From NCBI GenBank assembly GCA_963921935.1, contig OY998179.1:25665114-25729113 (forward strand): a stretch of DNA of 64,000 nucleotides, in the 5' to 3' direction. Positions 11,085 through 22,854 of this stretch are shown piece after piece (within the stretch, counting starts at the first letter, position 1; every line of letters begins with the position of its first letter). The stretch comes from Galeruca laticollis (taxonomy: Eukaryota; Arthropoda; Insecta; Coleoptera; Chrysomelidae). Under the pieces are notes generated by a model. It worked only from the letters and a program-made list of their open reading frames with translations, was not told the origin of the DNA and did no database searches. Position numbers and translations under genes: made by a program.

Positions 11085-14000
11085 CCATCCATCCATGGCT
11101 CTACAGACCGGGGTGGGTCTTGGCCGCCTCAGCAATTCTCCTCCATTCATGTCGATCCTGAGTACTTTCTTCCCAATTAAGGACTCCCAAAGTTTGCAGG
11201 TCCTTGTGTATATTATCACGCCATCGAAGTTTTGGGCGCCCAAGTGGTCTTTTGTTGTTAGGGGCTTCTTCCCAGACCATTTTAATTAGCCTTGAGTCAT
11301 TACTCCTCTGGACATGTCCCAGCCATCTTAATCTGTTGGATTTAATTTCTTGTACTATACTTGGGCTAGTATATAGTTCATATACCTCATTGTTCGTGCG
11401 CCTCCTATACCGCACTGTTTGTTGATCCCAGACTCCTCCGTATATTTTCCTAAGGATCTTTCTTTCGAAACGATTGAGTAGTAGCGTGTCTTGTACCGTC
11501 ATGGTCCATGTTTCGCTGCCGTATGTTACAACTGGTCTTATAATAGTTTTATATATGTTTATTTTTGTTTGCCTTGTCAGAGTCCTTGATCTTAATAATT
11601 GTTGGGTTGCATAATAGCATTTATTTCCTTGAAGTATACGCTGTTTAATTTCTACTTTAACGTTATTATCTGATGTTATTAGAGCTCCTAGATATTGAAA
11701 AGTCTGTACATGTTCGAAGTTGTATTCGTCCATAGTAACATTTTGACGTATTCGATCTCGTCCTACGTTTCGTGTCATATGCATATACTTAGTTTTTTCC
11801 TCATTGTCTTTCAGTCCCATTTTCTTTGCCTCTTTTTCTAGTTTTATAAAGGCTTCCTTCACGTTAACTGTACTTCTTCCTACAACATCTAGATCATCTG
11901 CATACGCTAGAATCAGGCAGGATCCATTATGGCCAAATATGTTCGTAGTTAGTTCGGTTCGTCTTACTACCTTCTCCAAGGCTATGTTAAATAGAGCCGG
12001 CGACAGTGCATCCCCTTGTTTAAGTCCAGTTGTTATTTCAAAGGTTTCGCTGTAGTGAGCTTCTATTTTAATTGAACTGTATGATCCTTCAACACATACT
12101 TTTATCATTCTTATAAGTTTGCCGGGTATTCCAAGTTCTTCTAGTGCTGTCCATAAGCTTGCTCTGATGATGCTATCATACGCTTGTTTAACGAATAAAT
12201 TGTGTAGGTCTCTATTAAATTCCCAGCATTTTTCTAACAGTTGTCTTAACGTAAAAAGTTGGTCTGTTGTTGACCGTTTCGTTCTGAATCCACTTTGGTA
12301 TTCTCCAACTATTTCTTCTGAGTACGGTGTTATTCGCTTTTTAATTATATTAGACAACACTTTATATGATGTGTTAAGGAGTGTGATACCTCGGTAGTTG
12401 TTGCATGCCAATCTATTTCCCTTCTTATGTATTGGTATAATAACTCCGTCCTTCCATTCGTCTGGCATCGATTCCTGTTCCCATATTTTTTGTATTAGCT
12501 GATGTATAGTCTCCACTATTCTATGTCCACCTTCCTTTAGGCATTCCGCGGGAATGCCATCTCTTCCTGCTGCTTTATTATTTTTTAGTTGTTTTATTGC
12601 TTGAGTTGTTTCTTCAATGAATGGTGGATCAACCCAAACTTCAGCCATATGTCGCTTATCCTCTTCTTGGTATGTCGGGTCTTCTATATTAAGTCATTTG
12701 TTAAAGTATTCTCTCCAGGTGTCGAGGATCTCTTGTTTACTAGTCATAAGTTCACCTTCATTGTTCATAAGCATTGTAGTGGTTCTTGGGCGAAATCCTT
12801 TTTTATGCGTGCTAACTTGTTTATAGAATTTTCTTATGTTCCCATGTGCTCTGTTTGTTTCCAATTCCTGTAGTTGTTCATTTTGCCATTCTCTTTTCTT
12901 TTTTCTCGTAAGTTTTCGCATTCTGTTTCTTAGGTTATGAAACTTATTCCTGTTTTCCTCACACATCTTAGTTCTTGCTCCATACTTTTCTCCGTTAAGA
13001 TCTTGACATTCTGTATCGAACCATAGCTTCTTTTTTGTATTTTGTTTTTCTCCAAGGATTTCTTTGCTGGCCTCTCGGATTGTTTCCTTTATTGTCTTCC
13101 ACATCTCTTCTACTTCTAGATTCTGCATATTTATTTCTCTGCATTCTTGTTCTATTTTTTGTTGATATCGATCTTTAACTTCCTGTTGTTTTAGTTTTTC
13201 GATATTCCACTGTACTTCTTTCTTTTGGCTTTTCTCCTTCCTTACAGCTAGTCGTAGTCTAGTTGTGGCTTTAATCAAAATATGATCCGTATCTCCATCG
13301 GCTCCCCTACAGCTTCTAACGTCTATTATGTTAGATCCGTATCTGCTGTCTATCAGTACGTGATCGATCTGATTCCTTGTTATACCGTCGTTAGATATCC
13401 ATGTCTGCTTGTGTATATCTTTATGAGGGAACATTGTAGATTTTATCAATAGGTTATTCGAAACTTCAAAGTCGACTAGCCTGTTTCCGTTGTCGTTAGA
13501 AGAAGCATGTAAGCTGTGCTTTCCAAACTGTAGTTGTGATGTCTCTTCTCTTCCTACTTTGGCGTTATAATCTCCTAGAACCAGCATCATATCTTCCTTT
13601 GGTATTTCATTTACTGTTTGTTCTAGTCGTTCATAGAAAGCATCCTTGGTCCCATCTTCGGCTTCCTCGGTTGGTGCATGTACTGCTATTAGTGATATGT
13701 TGTACCATTTTCCACGCAACCGGATGGAGCATATTCTCTCATTTATGGGTTTAAAGGAGATTAGTTCACTCATCAGTTCTTCCTTTATAACAAAACCTGT
13801 TCCTAACTCATGTGTGTCCTCTTTCCCACTATATAGTACTACCGATTTACTGATCTTAGTATTGCCAGAATTGAGCCATCTGATTTCCTGTACTGCTGTT
13901 ATGTCCATTCTATATTTTTCCAAAAGTTCAACAGCCAATTGGGCTGCACCTGGTCTATACCAGCTCAATACGTTCCAAGTACCTATATTCCAATCCATAT

Positions 14001-14189
14001 TCCGTTGCCGTTGTCGTTTCCGTTGATCAGTCCATTTCCGAGGCTCCTGTTGAGGTTTCAAAACAAGTGGGTTTTTACGAGATAAGGTTGTTAGCCTTAT
14101 GCTCAACCCTCCTCCTTTATCCAGGCTTGGGACTGGCAACATGGTCGTAGGGCTACTCAATCCACCCTACCACTACATGCAGGCGGAGT
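11085..14189 (-). mobile_element. RTE-clade LINE, almost intact
   Basis: A 3105-bp insertion bounded by the direct repeat TAAAGGAT (11077-11084 and 14190-14197). The minus-strand 3' end is a short (ATGG)n-type tail, seen as CCATCCATCCATGG at 11085-11098, which is typical of RTE elements that end in short tandem repeats rather than poly(A). One long frame runs through endonuclease and RT with a single stop. There is almost no 3' UTR: the stop codon at 11101 is about 16 bases from the end. Confidence 0.9.
11101..14142 (-). pseudogene. RTE endonuclease-reverse transcriptase with one premature TGA
   Basis: The first ATG is at 14142; an upstream TTG at 14160 is not a likely start. The APE-type endonuclease covers roughly residues 50-290: GTWNVLSWYRPGA, VQEIRW (catalytic Glu), LGDYNAKVG and TDHILI. 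A basic linker follows, then the RT: NYRGITLLN, GLKQGDALSP, AYADDLDVV (catalytic Asp pair), QYLGALI and a C-terminal RRWLGHVQR box with zinc-poor tail. This is the arrangement that automatic annotation often labels craniofacial development protein 2-like. The frame is continuous for about 1013 codons apart from a TGA at 12694-12696, between endonuclease and RT. That lesion alone would stop the enzyme. Confidence 0.9.
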
Positions 14190-15211
14190 TAAAGGATGGT
14201 TAATCTTTATCAAAATTGCACGATTCTTGGCGATCGGAACGACTTATTTGAGCTAAAAGAGCAGGATGATTACTTGCCCGTTTGCTTAATTGAAAACAAC
14301 CTCGTTGCATGAGTTGAATTAACTCAAATTGAAGTGAAAACGCTGAACTTAGATCATTGCTTCCAAGTAAGCTCTATCATCTATGTAAAATTGTTGATGA
14401 ATCATTTTAGATGCTCGAGGAAAAAAAAGATTGCTCTTGTGTGGCCAATTCTTTCAAAGTTCGTAGAGTTAAAAACGGATAACTCGAAATTCCGCAGACT
14501 ACGGTTCGCAAAAAAAGTTCCTGAAGAAGCTCGGTGGGCTTAAAGCGACAAATAATTCTTTAATAATTCCAAAACTGAGATTGTACTTTAATTTGTCTGT
14601 GCATTTGCTTTATATCGCAAACTAAAACATGAGAAAAAAATCGAAATCTGGAAAGTATTGTAGAAATATCACGTTGAAGTTTTGGGCCAACTAAGAGAAT
14701 GTCATTAAGTCACGCAAACTCGCCTTGAACACAACTCGAATTTTGGAAATTATTTGAGAACTTTAAAGTTGTTCTTTAAAGACGGCGTGATGGGTTATGT
14801 AATATGCAGATGAAGATTTATAATCATTCAGTGGAACCAGAATCATATGTCGACTGTTAAAATAATCTTGCAAGAACTCGCAGTACTTGATGTGTAATTC
14901 AGACGATTTTGAAAATATATTTTCTAGCATTGAAAATTTCCGATGAGCTTGTGTATAAGTATCAATAAAATCGTTCAGAAGCTTCTCGAACTCTTATCTT
15001 TTGGGGATGCATAAGTAGCTTTGACAACCTGTTGGACCTCCCAAATCCTTTGCAATTGTATATCAAGATTTATGTCCAAAGATGCATGGCAACTTGAAGA
15101 ATAATTATTTGAGGAATAGGAATCGGTCATTGTCCGGTTTCGGCGTTTGAGTGTAACATATAGGTATATATTTTCTTTTTTCCGGCGTATAATACGTGGT
15201 AATTTGGTCAA
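14190..15211 (-). pseudogene. BEL/Pao pol, N-terminal half (linker and RT)
   Basis: Reading leftward on the minus strand: SLDINLDIQLQRIWEV (the box preceding the RT in BEL/Pao pol), EFEKLLNDFIDTYTQ, then MILVPLNDYK and RVVFKASL. RT motifs DIKQMHRQIKV (catalytic Asp region), CGISSYPFLTLRTLKELA and QFYIDD (second catalytic region) follow, ending near NHPALL-like sequence before the RTE insertion. In a living element this enzyme copies the genomic RNA in cytoplasmic particles. Here in-frame stops (for example after FKEQL) and frame changes disable it. The RTE insertion lies between the RT and the segment at 11084-10375. Confidence 0.75.
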
Positions 15212-15429
15212 AACTCACACGGAAAGAAATTTTGGATACTATTATTCCAGTAAGGTAGTATTACAATCAAATTTTTGATCAATATAGCGCCAATCCAAAT
15301 TTAGATTAATATCGATAAAAGATTCGATTGATTTATTTGTCAAGCTAAAATTTATCAAACCATGATAAGTAGCAGTAAACGAGTTGCATTAAATAACAAC
15401 AAAAATTTGATTAATATCAGCAAAAATAA

Positions 15430-16125
15430 AATTTAATTTGCCTATAATATTCCTATATTTCTTAAATTTAGCTAAGTGTTGAATTTTTACATCAGTTTAA
15501 GTTAATTGTAGACAATATTTGCTAAATATATGATTGATTTTAGAAAAAGATATGACGAAAGATAGCGAATTTAAGAGTAATTAGGATTAAATTTATCAAA
15601 TAGTTTTATACCTTTCTGCAATAATTTGATGTAATATAGCAAAAATAAAATTCAATTTGACTGTCTCGACCCTTACTTCGTGGAATATGCTCATATTAGT
15701 GTGTTTAAATGAAACTCACGGTCTCTAGTCAATTCCACAATATAATAAAAGTTATTGAAAATTCTAAATAATTGACAATTGTTTCGATAAATCAATATCT
15801 GACGATGATATTGATTTATCGAAACAATTGTCAATTCTTTAGAATTTTCAATAACTTTTATTATATTGTGGAATTAACTAGAGACCGTGAGCTTCATTTA
15901 AAAACACTAAAATTCAATTTGCCTATAATTTTCTTGAATATAATTTATATCTTCTTAAATCTAGCTAGGTGTTGAATTGTATTAAGCAATTTTTAGACCA
16001 GTTTAAGTTAATTATAGATAATATTTGCTAAATACATGATTGATTATAGAAAAAAAAGTGACGAATAATTAGGATTAAATTTATCAAATAATTTTATTAC
16101 TTTTTGCAATAATTTGATGTAATAT
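15430..16125. repeat. direct repeat flanking the hairpin
   Basis: About 210 bases at 15430-15638 (AATTTGCCTATAAT ... AATAATTTGATGTAATAT) recur at 15911-16125 with roughly 480 bp offset and moderate divergence. They share internal boxes CAGTTTAAGTTAATT, AATATTTGCTAAATA and TTAGGATTAAATTTATCAAA. The hairpin at 15701-15907 lies between the copies. Confidence 0.8.
15701..15907. repeat. long near-perfect hairpin (arms about 100 bp, 7-bp loop)
   Basis: The left arm 15701-15799 and the right arm 15807-15907 are inverted copies differing at only a few positions; the loop is TGACGAT (15800-15806). The outer ends read GTGTTTAAATGAA and TTCATTTAAAAACAC. No reading frame of interest lies in it. It may be a foldback MITE or the product of an inverted duplication. 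Such arms can extrude as a cruciform and often mark recent rearrangement. Confidence 0.9.
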
Positions 16126-16574
16126 GTCTAAATTTTAAGTAATAAATGAATCGGATTTATCTAAATCTCGAATGTTTTAATCTAATAATTAAGTTAAACT
16201 TTTCTAATCTTTTGATTATTTGTATTCAATATTTGATTGCTGGCTGTAATATTGATTTTCATTATTAGCCGTGGTGATGGTGGGGAAATATTACTAAAAA
16301 AACGAAGTTTCTGTTTAATTAATATTTATTTGAAATAATTGTACAAATCTGAAGTAAAATGAAATGAAAACTAAATTATTATATTCTAGCTACTAGTAAT
16401 AACTTGAATAACTTCTCAAAAGGCAGTATAATATACAATTTACCTAGTAGCTTGTAGATAAGGATATGATAAGTTTTAATATGAAAGCAAATTAATCTAA
16501 TTGAGGGTTAGATTCTTTGCATAAAAATTAAAAAAAACTCCCAAAACCCTACTGTTTTCGCAGGTTTACTTTGC

Positions 16575-17230
16575 ATACTTTCATACTAAAGATACCTTTC
16601 CTTCACAACTTTCCTACCATCTGCTAGGGTGTAAATTTCCTAAGTTTTGCCACCGTGTTCTTATAAACATAATATAGCTTTCCCCATGGCATGTTTTTCT
16701 CGTCCTTAAAGTAGTATGTGCCCTGTAAATTTCAAATGATATTTTTAAGTTAATTAAACTTTTTGAAATATTTACCTTCGATTCCAAAGAAAAAAAATTG
16801 TAAATTTCTTCGGTCAATTTATTGAAAGTGACATTTTGCGATTTGAAATTATCGTTTTCTGATTGAAAATGAAATGTAATGGGAGACAAACTACACTTTG
16901 CCGATTGATTGCAGGTTGAAATACACCTGAAAAATATATAAAATAACCATTGTGTTTTGGATCTCGATTTACTGATATTCAATTTGTCTCTGTTATAGTT
17001 TTTTAAATTTAAATGAAAAATATTTCATTTCTGAGAAAAACCTTGTATATTGCACATTTTTGCATAATGTGAAGAAAAAAAAAGAAAAAAGCTTACTTGT
17101 AAGTGTATCAAAAAGGTGGGGCATACCCAATTCTTCTAATAAACAAAGAATTCCATTTTTATTCAGGCTGTGATCAAAATTGGAAAATGACAAATCGGTT
17201 AGTGTTATGTTTCCACTCTCGTTATTATCT
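16575..17230 (-). pseudogene. spliced gene remnant of unknown function
   Basis: Three minus-strand coding-like blocks have matching splice signals. Block 1 (about 17230-17097) reads SDTDNNESGNITLTDLSF and GILCLLEELGMPHLFDTL, ending at the donor CTTACAA|GTAAGC. Block 2 starts after ATATTTTTCAG near 16942 and ends FFSLESK at the donor AAG|GTAAATATTT. Block 3 starts after TTTACAG near 16723 and reads GTYYFKDEKNMPWGKLYY and RKFTP before a stop. The join of blocks 2 and 3 is in frame; the join of 1 and 2 is off by one base, and a TGA precedes block 1, so this copy seems broken. I do not recognise the family. It lies inside the candidate element at 15218-20473 and might be its own gene or a host gene piece. 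Confidence 0.4.
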
Positions 17231-17507
17231 GTGTCTGATCATACGTTTTGTTCTTGATTTTCTGTCAATGTAATACTGCCGTAGTGCGTATACCCTGAAT
17301 ATATCCTGATATATATTATCCATTTGAATTTTTTAGGTACTATCCAAAGCAAGATAGAAGAAGTCCTAAAATAATTTAAATAACTGCTAAAATTTATATT
17401 CCAATTTGCTTGGTAGCAATCTCTCAATCATTTGGAAGGTTCTAAATTCTATAGCAATTAAATTAAAATATGTACTAAATACTTATTAGACAAAAAAAAA
17501 TAACAGT

Positions 17508-17524
17508 GGCACTCCGGGAGTGCC
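17508..17524. repeat. GC-rich perfect hairpin
   Basis: GGCACTC-CGG-GAGTGCC, 7-bp arms with a 3-base loop, in otherwise AT-rich DNA. Its function is unknown. It lies upstream of the minus-strand spliced remnant. Confidence 0.6.
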
Positions 17525-17970
17525 GACAGAAGAGAAAACTTCAACAATTACGCGTGTAAGAATTAAAACTCGTAACACAAAAACAACTTGTAGTTAAAGT
17601 CTTGGTAAAGTCCTTGGAATCTATTGTATTATGTAGCGTCCGAACTCCTATAAGAAGTTTTCACTTCAAGAAGATCAACAAAAGTTAGGTATGTATTTAC
17701 TTCAACAAATGTACGTAGTGTCGTATTAATAATTGCATCCTTTTTGCACTACTCATTAGCGCCTACATGAAAAAATTGTTATATTTTGTACTTACCTAGA
17801 AAAACTACCGGGGATCAAACCAAGACAACGCTCAGAACAGAATGGGATCAGTTATTGGTATATTCTCACCCAACCAAAAACTAGATTTGTTTCTTCCTCC
17901 GGCGCGCACAACGTGAGACACGTTCACAACTCACCACCCGCCCGCGTGCCCGTTAAAATTGATAAGTAAA

Positions 17971-18012
17971 GTATGCGACCACAACACAAGGATTGTGTTG
18001 TGTATGCGACCA
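17971..18012. repeat. palindrome flanked by GTATGCGACCA direct repeats
   Basis: GTATGCGACCA at 17971 and 18002 brackets the palindrome ACAACACAA-GGA-TTGTGTTGT. The surrounding 17880-18060 is unusually GC-rich for this window and could be a promoter region for minus-strand transcription, but no TATA box or initiator was convincing. Confidence 0.55.
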
Positions 18013-18089
18013 GCGAGCTGACGAAGACGAAGGGTCTGGACATATTAAATGACAAACATTTCCAAATTCACGCACACAAATAGCCAAAC

Positions 18090-18724
18090 CCGTTAAAAAG
18101 AAAATTATTTGCTTAATTTAATGCTTATATTACAGATTTTGTCAAAATAAATGATTGATTCTAGAGGATTTTTCTTGATTTAGTCAAATGTTTGATAATC
18201 GTAGTATAACGAGAAAAACCTACAAACCCTCTCAGTGCTCGTTATAGGTATGCGGGTTGTCTCACGTGGTACAACCCGTGCTCGCCAGTCGACTAGCTTC
18301 GAGTCGAAGAAGGGGTGGATTCTTCAAAAAAAATTATTGAGTATACAAATGGGCGCCAGAGAAGTTTTGGCAGGCACCCAAGATTTCCTAAGTTAGCCCA
18401 CAACTCCTCAGTGGGTTAACAACACTCACTACACACTCCAAAGGTTAAACTGATAGGTAAATTATCAAAAGAAAATAAAAGTCAGCAAATACACCCTGAT
18501 TGAAATTTTAATTAGTCTTGGTGGACCAAAGGTCTCTTTTCAAAATATATGATACAATATCACTACCAAAAAGAAAAATATTACAAATAACGTCTGAGCT
18601 CAGCTGAAGGCTGTAATCTCAGGGTGCAGTAGAGCTGAGGGCCCCAAACTACACCGATGTCTCAATTCAAAAATTCTAGAGAATCGACCAAATTTTTCAT
18701 GTACAATATTCCAAAAATACAACG

Positions 18725-18770
<46 letters not shown>

Positions 18771-20090
18771 AAAATCACCAATGTATAGTTACAAGGGTTC
18801 ACACTTCCGCAATTTATACCAGTATCAATATAAATATAATAATTGCATAAGCCAGAAATTTAAATTACAACGAGTTTAGCGTTGCTGGAGAATATACAAC
18901 TCAAAATTATATACGGCGCAAATTATATACATAAAACCATTAGAAATAGGTAAAAACTACTAAACATCGCAATACTAGGTACGTACCAAGTGTTCCAGCG
19001 TATCTTAATCTATGAGTAAGATTTCAGAAAAATTTTAAATACAAAATTCAAGTATAAACGAGATTATAGTAATTGCCGCAAGAAAAAAAGAAATAAAACT
19101 TAATATAAAAAAACGGTAATATGTGAAGCATAGATGTGAATTTACTACTGAGTTTGAAGAAATAAGAAAAGGAAAACTGTTAACTTATCCTTTTCCGGCA
19201 CCAGAACAGGAACTGAAATTTCTCCAGATTAATCCAGACCTCCTGGAACTGGTCTCACTGACCCATTAAATTCCAATCAGCGATTTAATGTCCATATACA
19301 AAAACCCCCCTTGTTAATGAATCCAATGCCGTCTACGGGAATTTTCCACGTGGTTTCCTAAATCTACCAATTCTACTGGTATCCTTTGGTCATCGGCACC
19401 CCCTGGATCAGTATATTATTGGGTCAGACCTTCGATCTGTTAAATCCAGCGATATTTTCTTCCCCTACGTAGAATTTATCAGGATTTTCCGTGAAATAAC
19501 GTTATGGCTCCCAGAGCACATGCAAATATCTTTGCTGAAATGATGTGTTTTCACCTTGACGGCAAATGGAGGACTGAAATTTTTAACTCCGTGCCGATAG
19601 CGCTGTGACTTCTCTCAGTCGACAGGTTAGCCAAATTAAATTTACGACGGCTCGGCGAATTTTTCGCGTTACAGTAGCAAAAATTGGATAGAATTAGCTG
19701 TATATTTGATTGTTTTCAGTAGACAGATTATTTTTGTTCTCTTCTTTTTCTAAATTTCGGTAAATTGTATGAATAACTTAATCTATAGCCAGGAATACAT
19801 TTTATCTAAGTATAATAGAAATTAAGCATTTATTTTATTGATCCCATTATAACTATAGATCAAAACTACATTAATATATTAATCTGTGTTCTGTGTTAAA
19901 ACTATTTCAAATTAATATACCTAGAGGTATTTACTGCTAATGCCCCCAGAACTTTCTGCCATGCAATTCATTCCTAAATGATTTTATTTGAAAATGTGTG
20001 CAACAGTGAAACATGTAGAAAAATTCATTATGATGCTTGTTGAGATTATAGTAATTATGGAACTTATCGTACCAAGACCAAGAATCTCAA
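18090..20090. other. gap without recognisable gene
   Basis: AT-rich sequence with a dinucleotide microsatellite. GGGCGCCAGAGAAG near 18352 recalls a retroelement primer-binding site, but no paired LTRs could be seen around it. Confidence 0.35.
18728..18767. repeat. (TA)n microsatellite
   Basis: About 20 uninterrupted TA units. Confidence 0.98.
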
Positions 20091-20684
20091 TTTCTCAAAT
20101 TGGATCTGATTGTTAAATCGGATATTATTATTTGATAAAATTATAATCCAGTCTTTAATGTTTGATTGGTTTAAGAAATGCGTTTTCTGTAGCTAATCTA
20201 AATTTTGGTCTACCTATCAAAAAATGGATGTGGTTTAGCAGTTTTAACGCAAAAACAAGAAAATTGAGTCTACTGACATTAGTTTTAATTAAATGTTATT
20301 AATCATAAAAGAAATTAACAGAATAATCCTAAAACACTAAGATTTGTCAGTTTTTTTCTTGTTTTATTCTATCTTAGATTGAACTAATTTATTTGGCATA
20401 GATTAATAGATTAAAGAATTTCTTATTTCAATAAGTCGATTTGATTCACCTTATCAAAGCATTTCTTTCCGTGCAGTAATGGTCGGTTGAACGATCAAAT
20501 TACTCTGAATGTAATTTTTGAGTTACTAGTATTCTTTGGGAGAGTTGCAAATAAAAATCGTATATGTAATTATAAAATTGTAGGGCTATGAATGGGATTG
20601 CATGCTGTGTTATAGGGCATGTTGAAGTTATGCTACGTGTGAATTTATCTAGCGTACTGCTGTCATCCTGAATTTTGTACAGTG

Positions 20685-22404
20685 GGAGAAGCTCATTTTT
20701 TCTTGTAAATAAATAACTAGTAATGGGCAAAAATGTTTCATAAAAGTAGTAAAAAAGAAACATTTTGAATTGTTGTTGTCTCAACGTGGGAATACTACAC
20801 ATCTTATGAATTAATTTGTGATTATAAACTAAATTTAATACCTGACTTTAATAAGAAAACCTCAGAAAGTTTACTGTTAAACCCAAAAACATTCAAATGA
20901 TTAAACCATTACAATACATTACACTTTCCTTATCTTCTGCGTTCCTGATACATCTGGTAGCAAACTTTGTAAGTAAAATGCACCAAACAAAACCATTCCA
21001 TTTTTCTGAGACTGAATGAATTGCTTCTTATTTTGTCTTTTGCAATTGCAGTTTAAGTAATAGAATTTTGTCGAATGATGTTTTAAATGAAGCATACTTT
21101 AATATAAATAAATAGTAAAACTAGTCGACAATTCAATGTTCAAACTACGATTATTAAACACATTATCTACAGAATAAAGTGTTCGGATATAATATTCCAT
21201 AGTGGCCACAATATGATAATAAGTTCTAGTAATGACAATTTCATGTAATCCTAATAGACAAAAATAAAAACCACGTGTAGAAATGTAGAAGATGATCGGA
21301 AATATCGTTTAATGTAAAAAAAGTAAAAATGGTTGTTTATGATTTACAGTGCCCATACATATATAATAAATAATAAGTTAGTCCAAATTATTTTTCCAAC
21401 ATTGTCTTGAAGTCTTAGAAATTCAACTTGAACGTTTTTGGTCACTACATTTCTGAAACGTTTTTATTTATATTCTCAGAAACAAGTAGTTTTGCTTTGA
21501 ATCATACTAACTAGTGTAACTTGCAGCCGCGGTCCATACAAAATTAGTTATCATTCAATTTTAGATTAAACGAACTTTTTCTTGGGGAAGGAAAACGCGC
21601 CAATAACTTCTGTCGCTTCAGAAATTTTTGATTACTAAATATTGTGAAACTTCGTGAATTTTTTTAACAAATCTCAAATTATCCAAATTTTCCAGCTTAA
21701 AATAATAAGTTTCAAAATATTTGATCAGACACAGAATTTGCTATTTAATCTTATTTATTTTAAGTGATATTGTTTCAGTTCAGCAGCACAGGCACCACTA
21801 CTCACATGTTCTTGGTTCGTAAGTACTTATGCGGGTAACAGAAATATATAGTAGATGTTGAATGTTTCTCTATTCAAGATTTTATTCGAACTCATCTTTT
21901 CTTTCATGCACTCCAGCTTAGTAGCATTCGTAATATTAACGCCATTAATAAATAGCTAAATATCACACATAAATTACTAGAAAACTTACAAAACGTGTAT
22001 AAATTTGAATAAAACAGTAGTCGATGTTTCAATAACTAATTAGAGCACAAAAAACTTTAATTAAATACCTTCAAATTTTTGATTCCAAAAAAGGTATGAA
22101 GATTACTTTTCGAATTGAACACAAACGAATATATACAAAATGCGATTGGTATGTAGGAGACGAACAATTTGGCTTCTGTTTGGGTTTTTCCACAAAAGAA
22201 ACACTGTTTGGACTCAATCTATTGCTTCAAAAATGTAGAGACCAATCACAGGATATGCACCTATGGTTTATAGATTATGAAAGGGCCTTCGATGGCATAC
22301 AACACACAGAACTAATAAATGTACTTTTCGAACAAGGAGTGGACCAGAGCGACATCAAATTATAGTTTTTGAGTTATTAACAAAAAGCTGAGGGCTCTTT
22401 TTTT
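20685..22404 (+). repeat. 1.7-kb interspersed repeat, copy A
   Basis: From GAGAAGCTCATTTTTTCTTG to GCTGAGGGCTCT the segment is collinear with copy B at 30921-32570, with small substitutions and indels. Copy A has about 110 extra bases near 21597-21700. The right end carries the reverse-transcriptase scrap described separately, so this may be the 3'-proximal part of a LINE or an LTR-like unit using it. No terminal repeats were found. Confidence 0.85.
22156..22365 (+). pseudogene. RTE-like RT fragment in repeat copy A
   Basis: The frame reads GDEQFGFCLGFSTKETLFGL, LLLQKCRDQSQDMHLWF, then IDYERAFDGIQHTELI. This is RT domain 2-3 of an RTE/BovB-type enzyme, with the catalytic Asp in FIDYERAFD. 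Only about 70 residues are present; endonuclease, the YADD box and the C-terminus are absent. A stop follows DIKL. It is a dead scrap carried as part of the repeat. Confidence 0.75.
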
Positions 22405-22854
22405 GTTACTTAATAAATAATTGAAATTTTCATCTCCAAAAAAAATAAAAATACTCCTTTCTCGAAATTTGATTCCGCGTGTATCGCTCATATTTTAACC
22501 ACAATTCTAACTATTTTTCTCATGAAACTCAATTCTCGACTAGACTATCAGTTAATACTAACAATATAATTTCTTGGTAAACAAGTTCTAGTAATAAATT
22601 TGTGTTGATTTCACGGATTTCAATTATAATTAACATTCCAGATGCAATATAGAATCGACATTACTATTTACTACGTACTAATTAAACTTTTAAATTACGA
22701 ACTCATCTCGTTATAACTAATCGCAGTGCGTTATTTTGTTTGTTTTTCTATTCAAAAAAAGTTTATTGCACACTTCACACTAATGAAATATTATACAGTG
22801 TGTGTCAAAACTAATGATTGTCTTTCCGAATATGAACCGGGGGACTAAAACAAA

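Larger units (their letters stand above)
10375..15216 (-). mobile_element. BEL/Pao LTR-retrotransposon pol remnant, split by an RTE insertion
   Basis: Two minus-strand blocks (15211-14190 and 11084-10375) together give, in the right order, the protease-RT linker, the RT and the RT-RNase H connection of a BEL/Pao pol. They are separated exactly by the RTE element at 11085-14189 and its target duplication. No LTR, gag, protease or integrase of this element was found. The 5' side stops at the inverted repeat starting at 15218, and the 3' side fades near 10375. Several stops and frameshifts show that it is old. Confidence 0.8.
15218..20473. mobile_element. candidate unclassified element with 13-bp terminal inverted repeats
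   Basis: CACGGAAAGAAAT at 15218-15230 is repeated in perfect inverted form at 20461-20473. The next bases of both ends are rich in TTTGATAA/TTTGATTAAT-like words, and similar words recur through 15240-16260 and 20100-20460 as if subterminal. The left end falls exactly where BEL/Pao pol homology stops. Inside are a long hairpin, a direct repeat and a minus-strand spliced gene remnant. I found no convincing target duplication and no known transposase motif, so the unity of the 5.26 kb as one element is an inference. Other insertions may lie within it. Confidence 0.4.

Noticed and set aside
18340..18370. GGGCGCCAGAGAAG as a retroelement primer-binding site
   Set aside because: No paired LTRs or gag/pol sequence were found around it.
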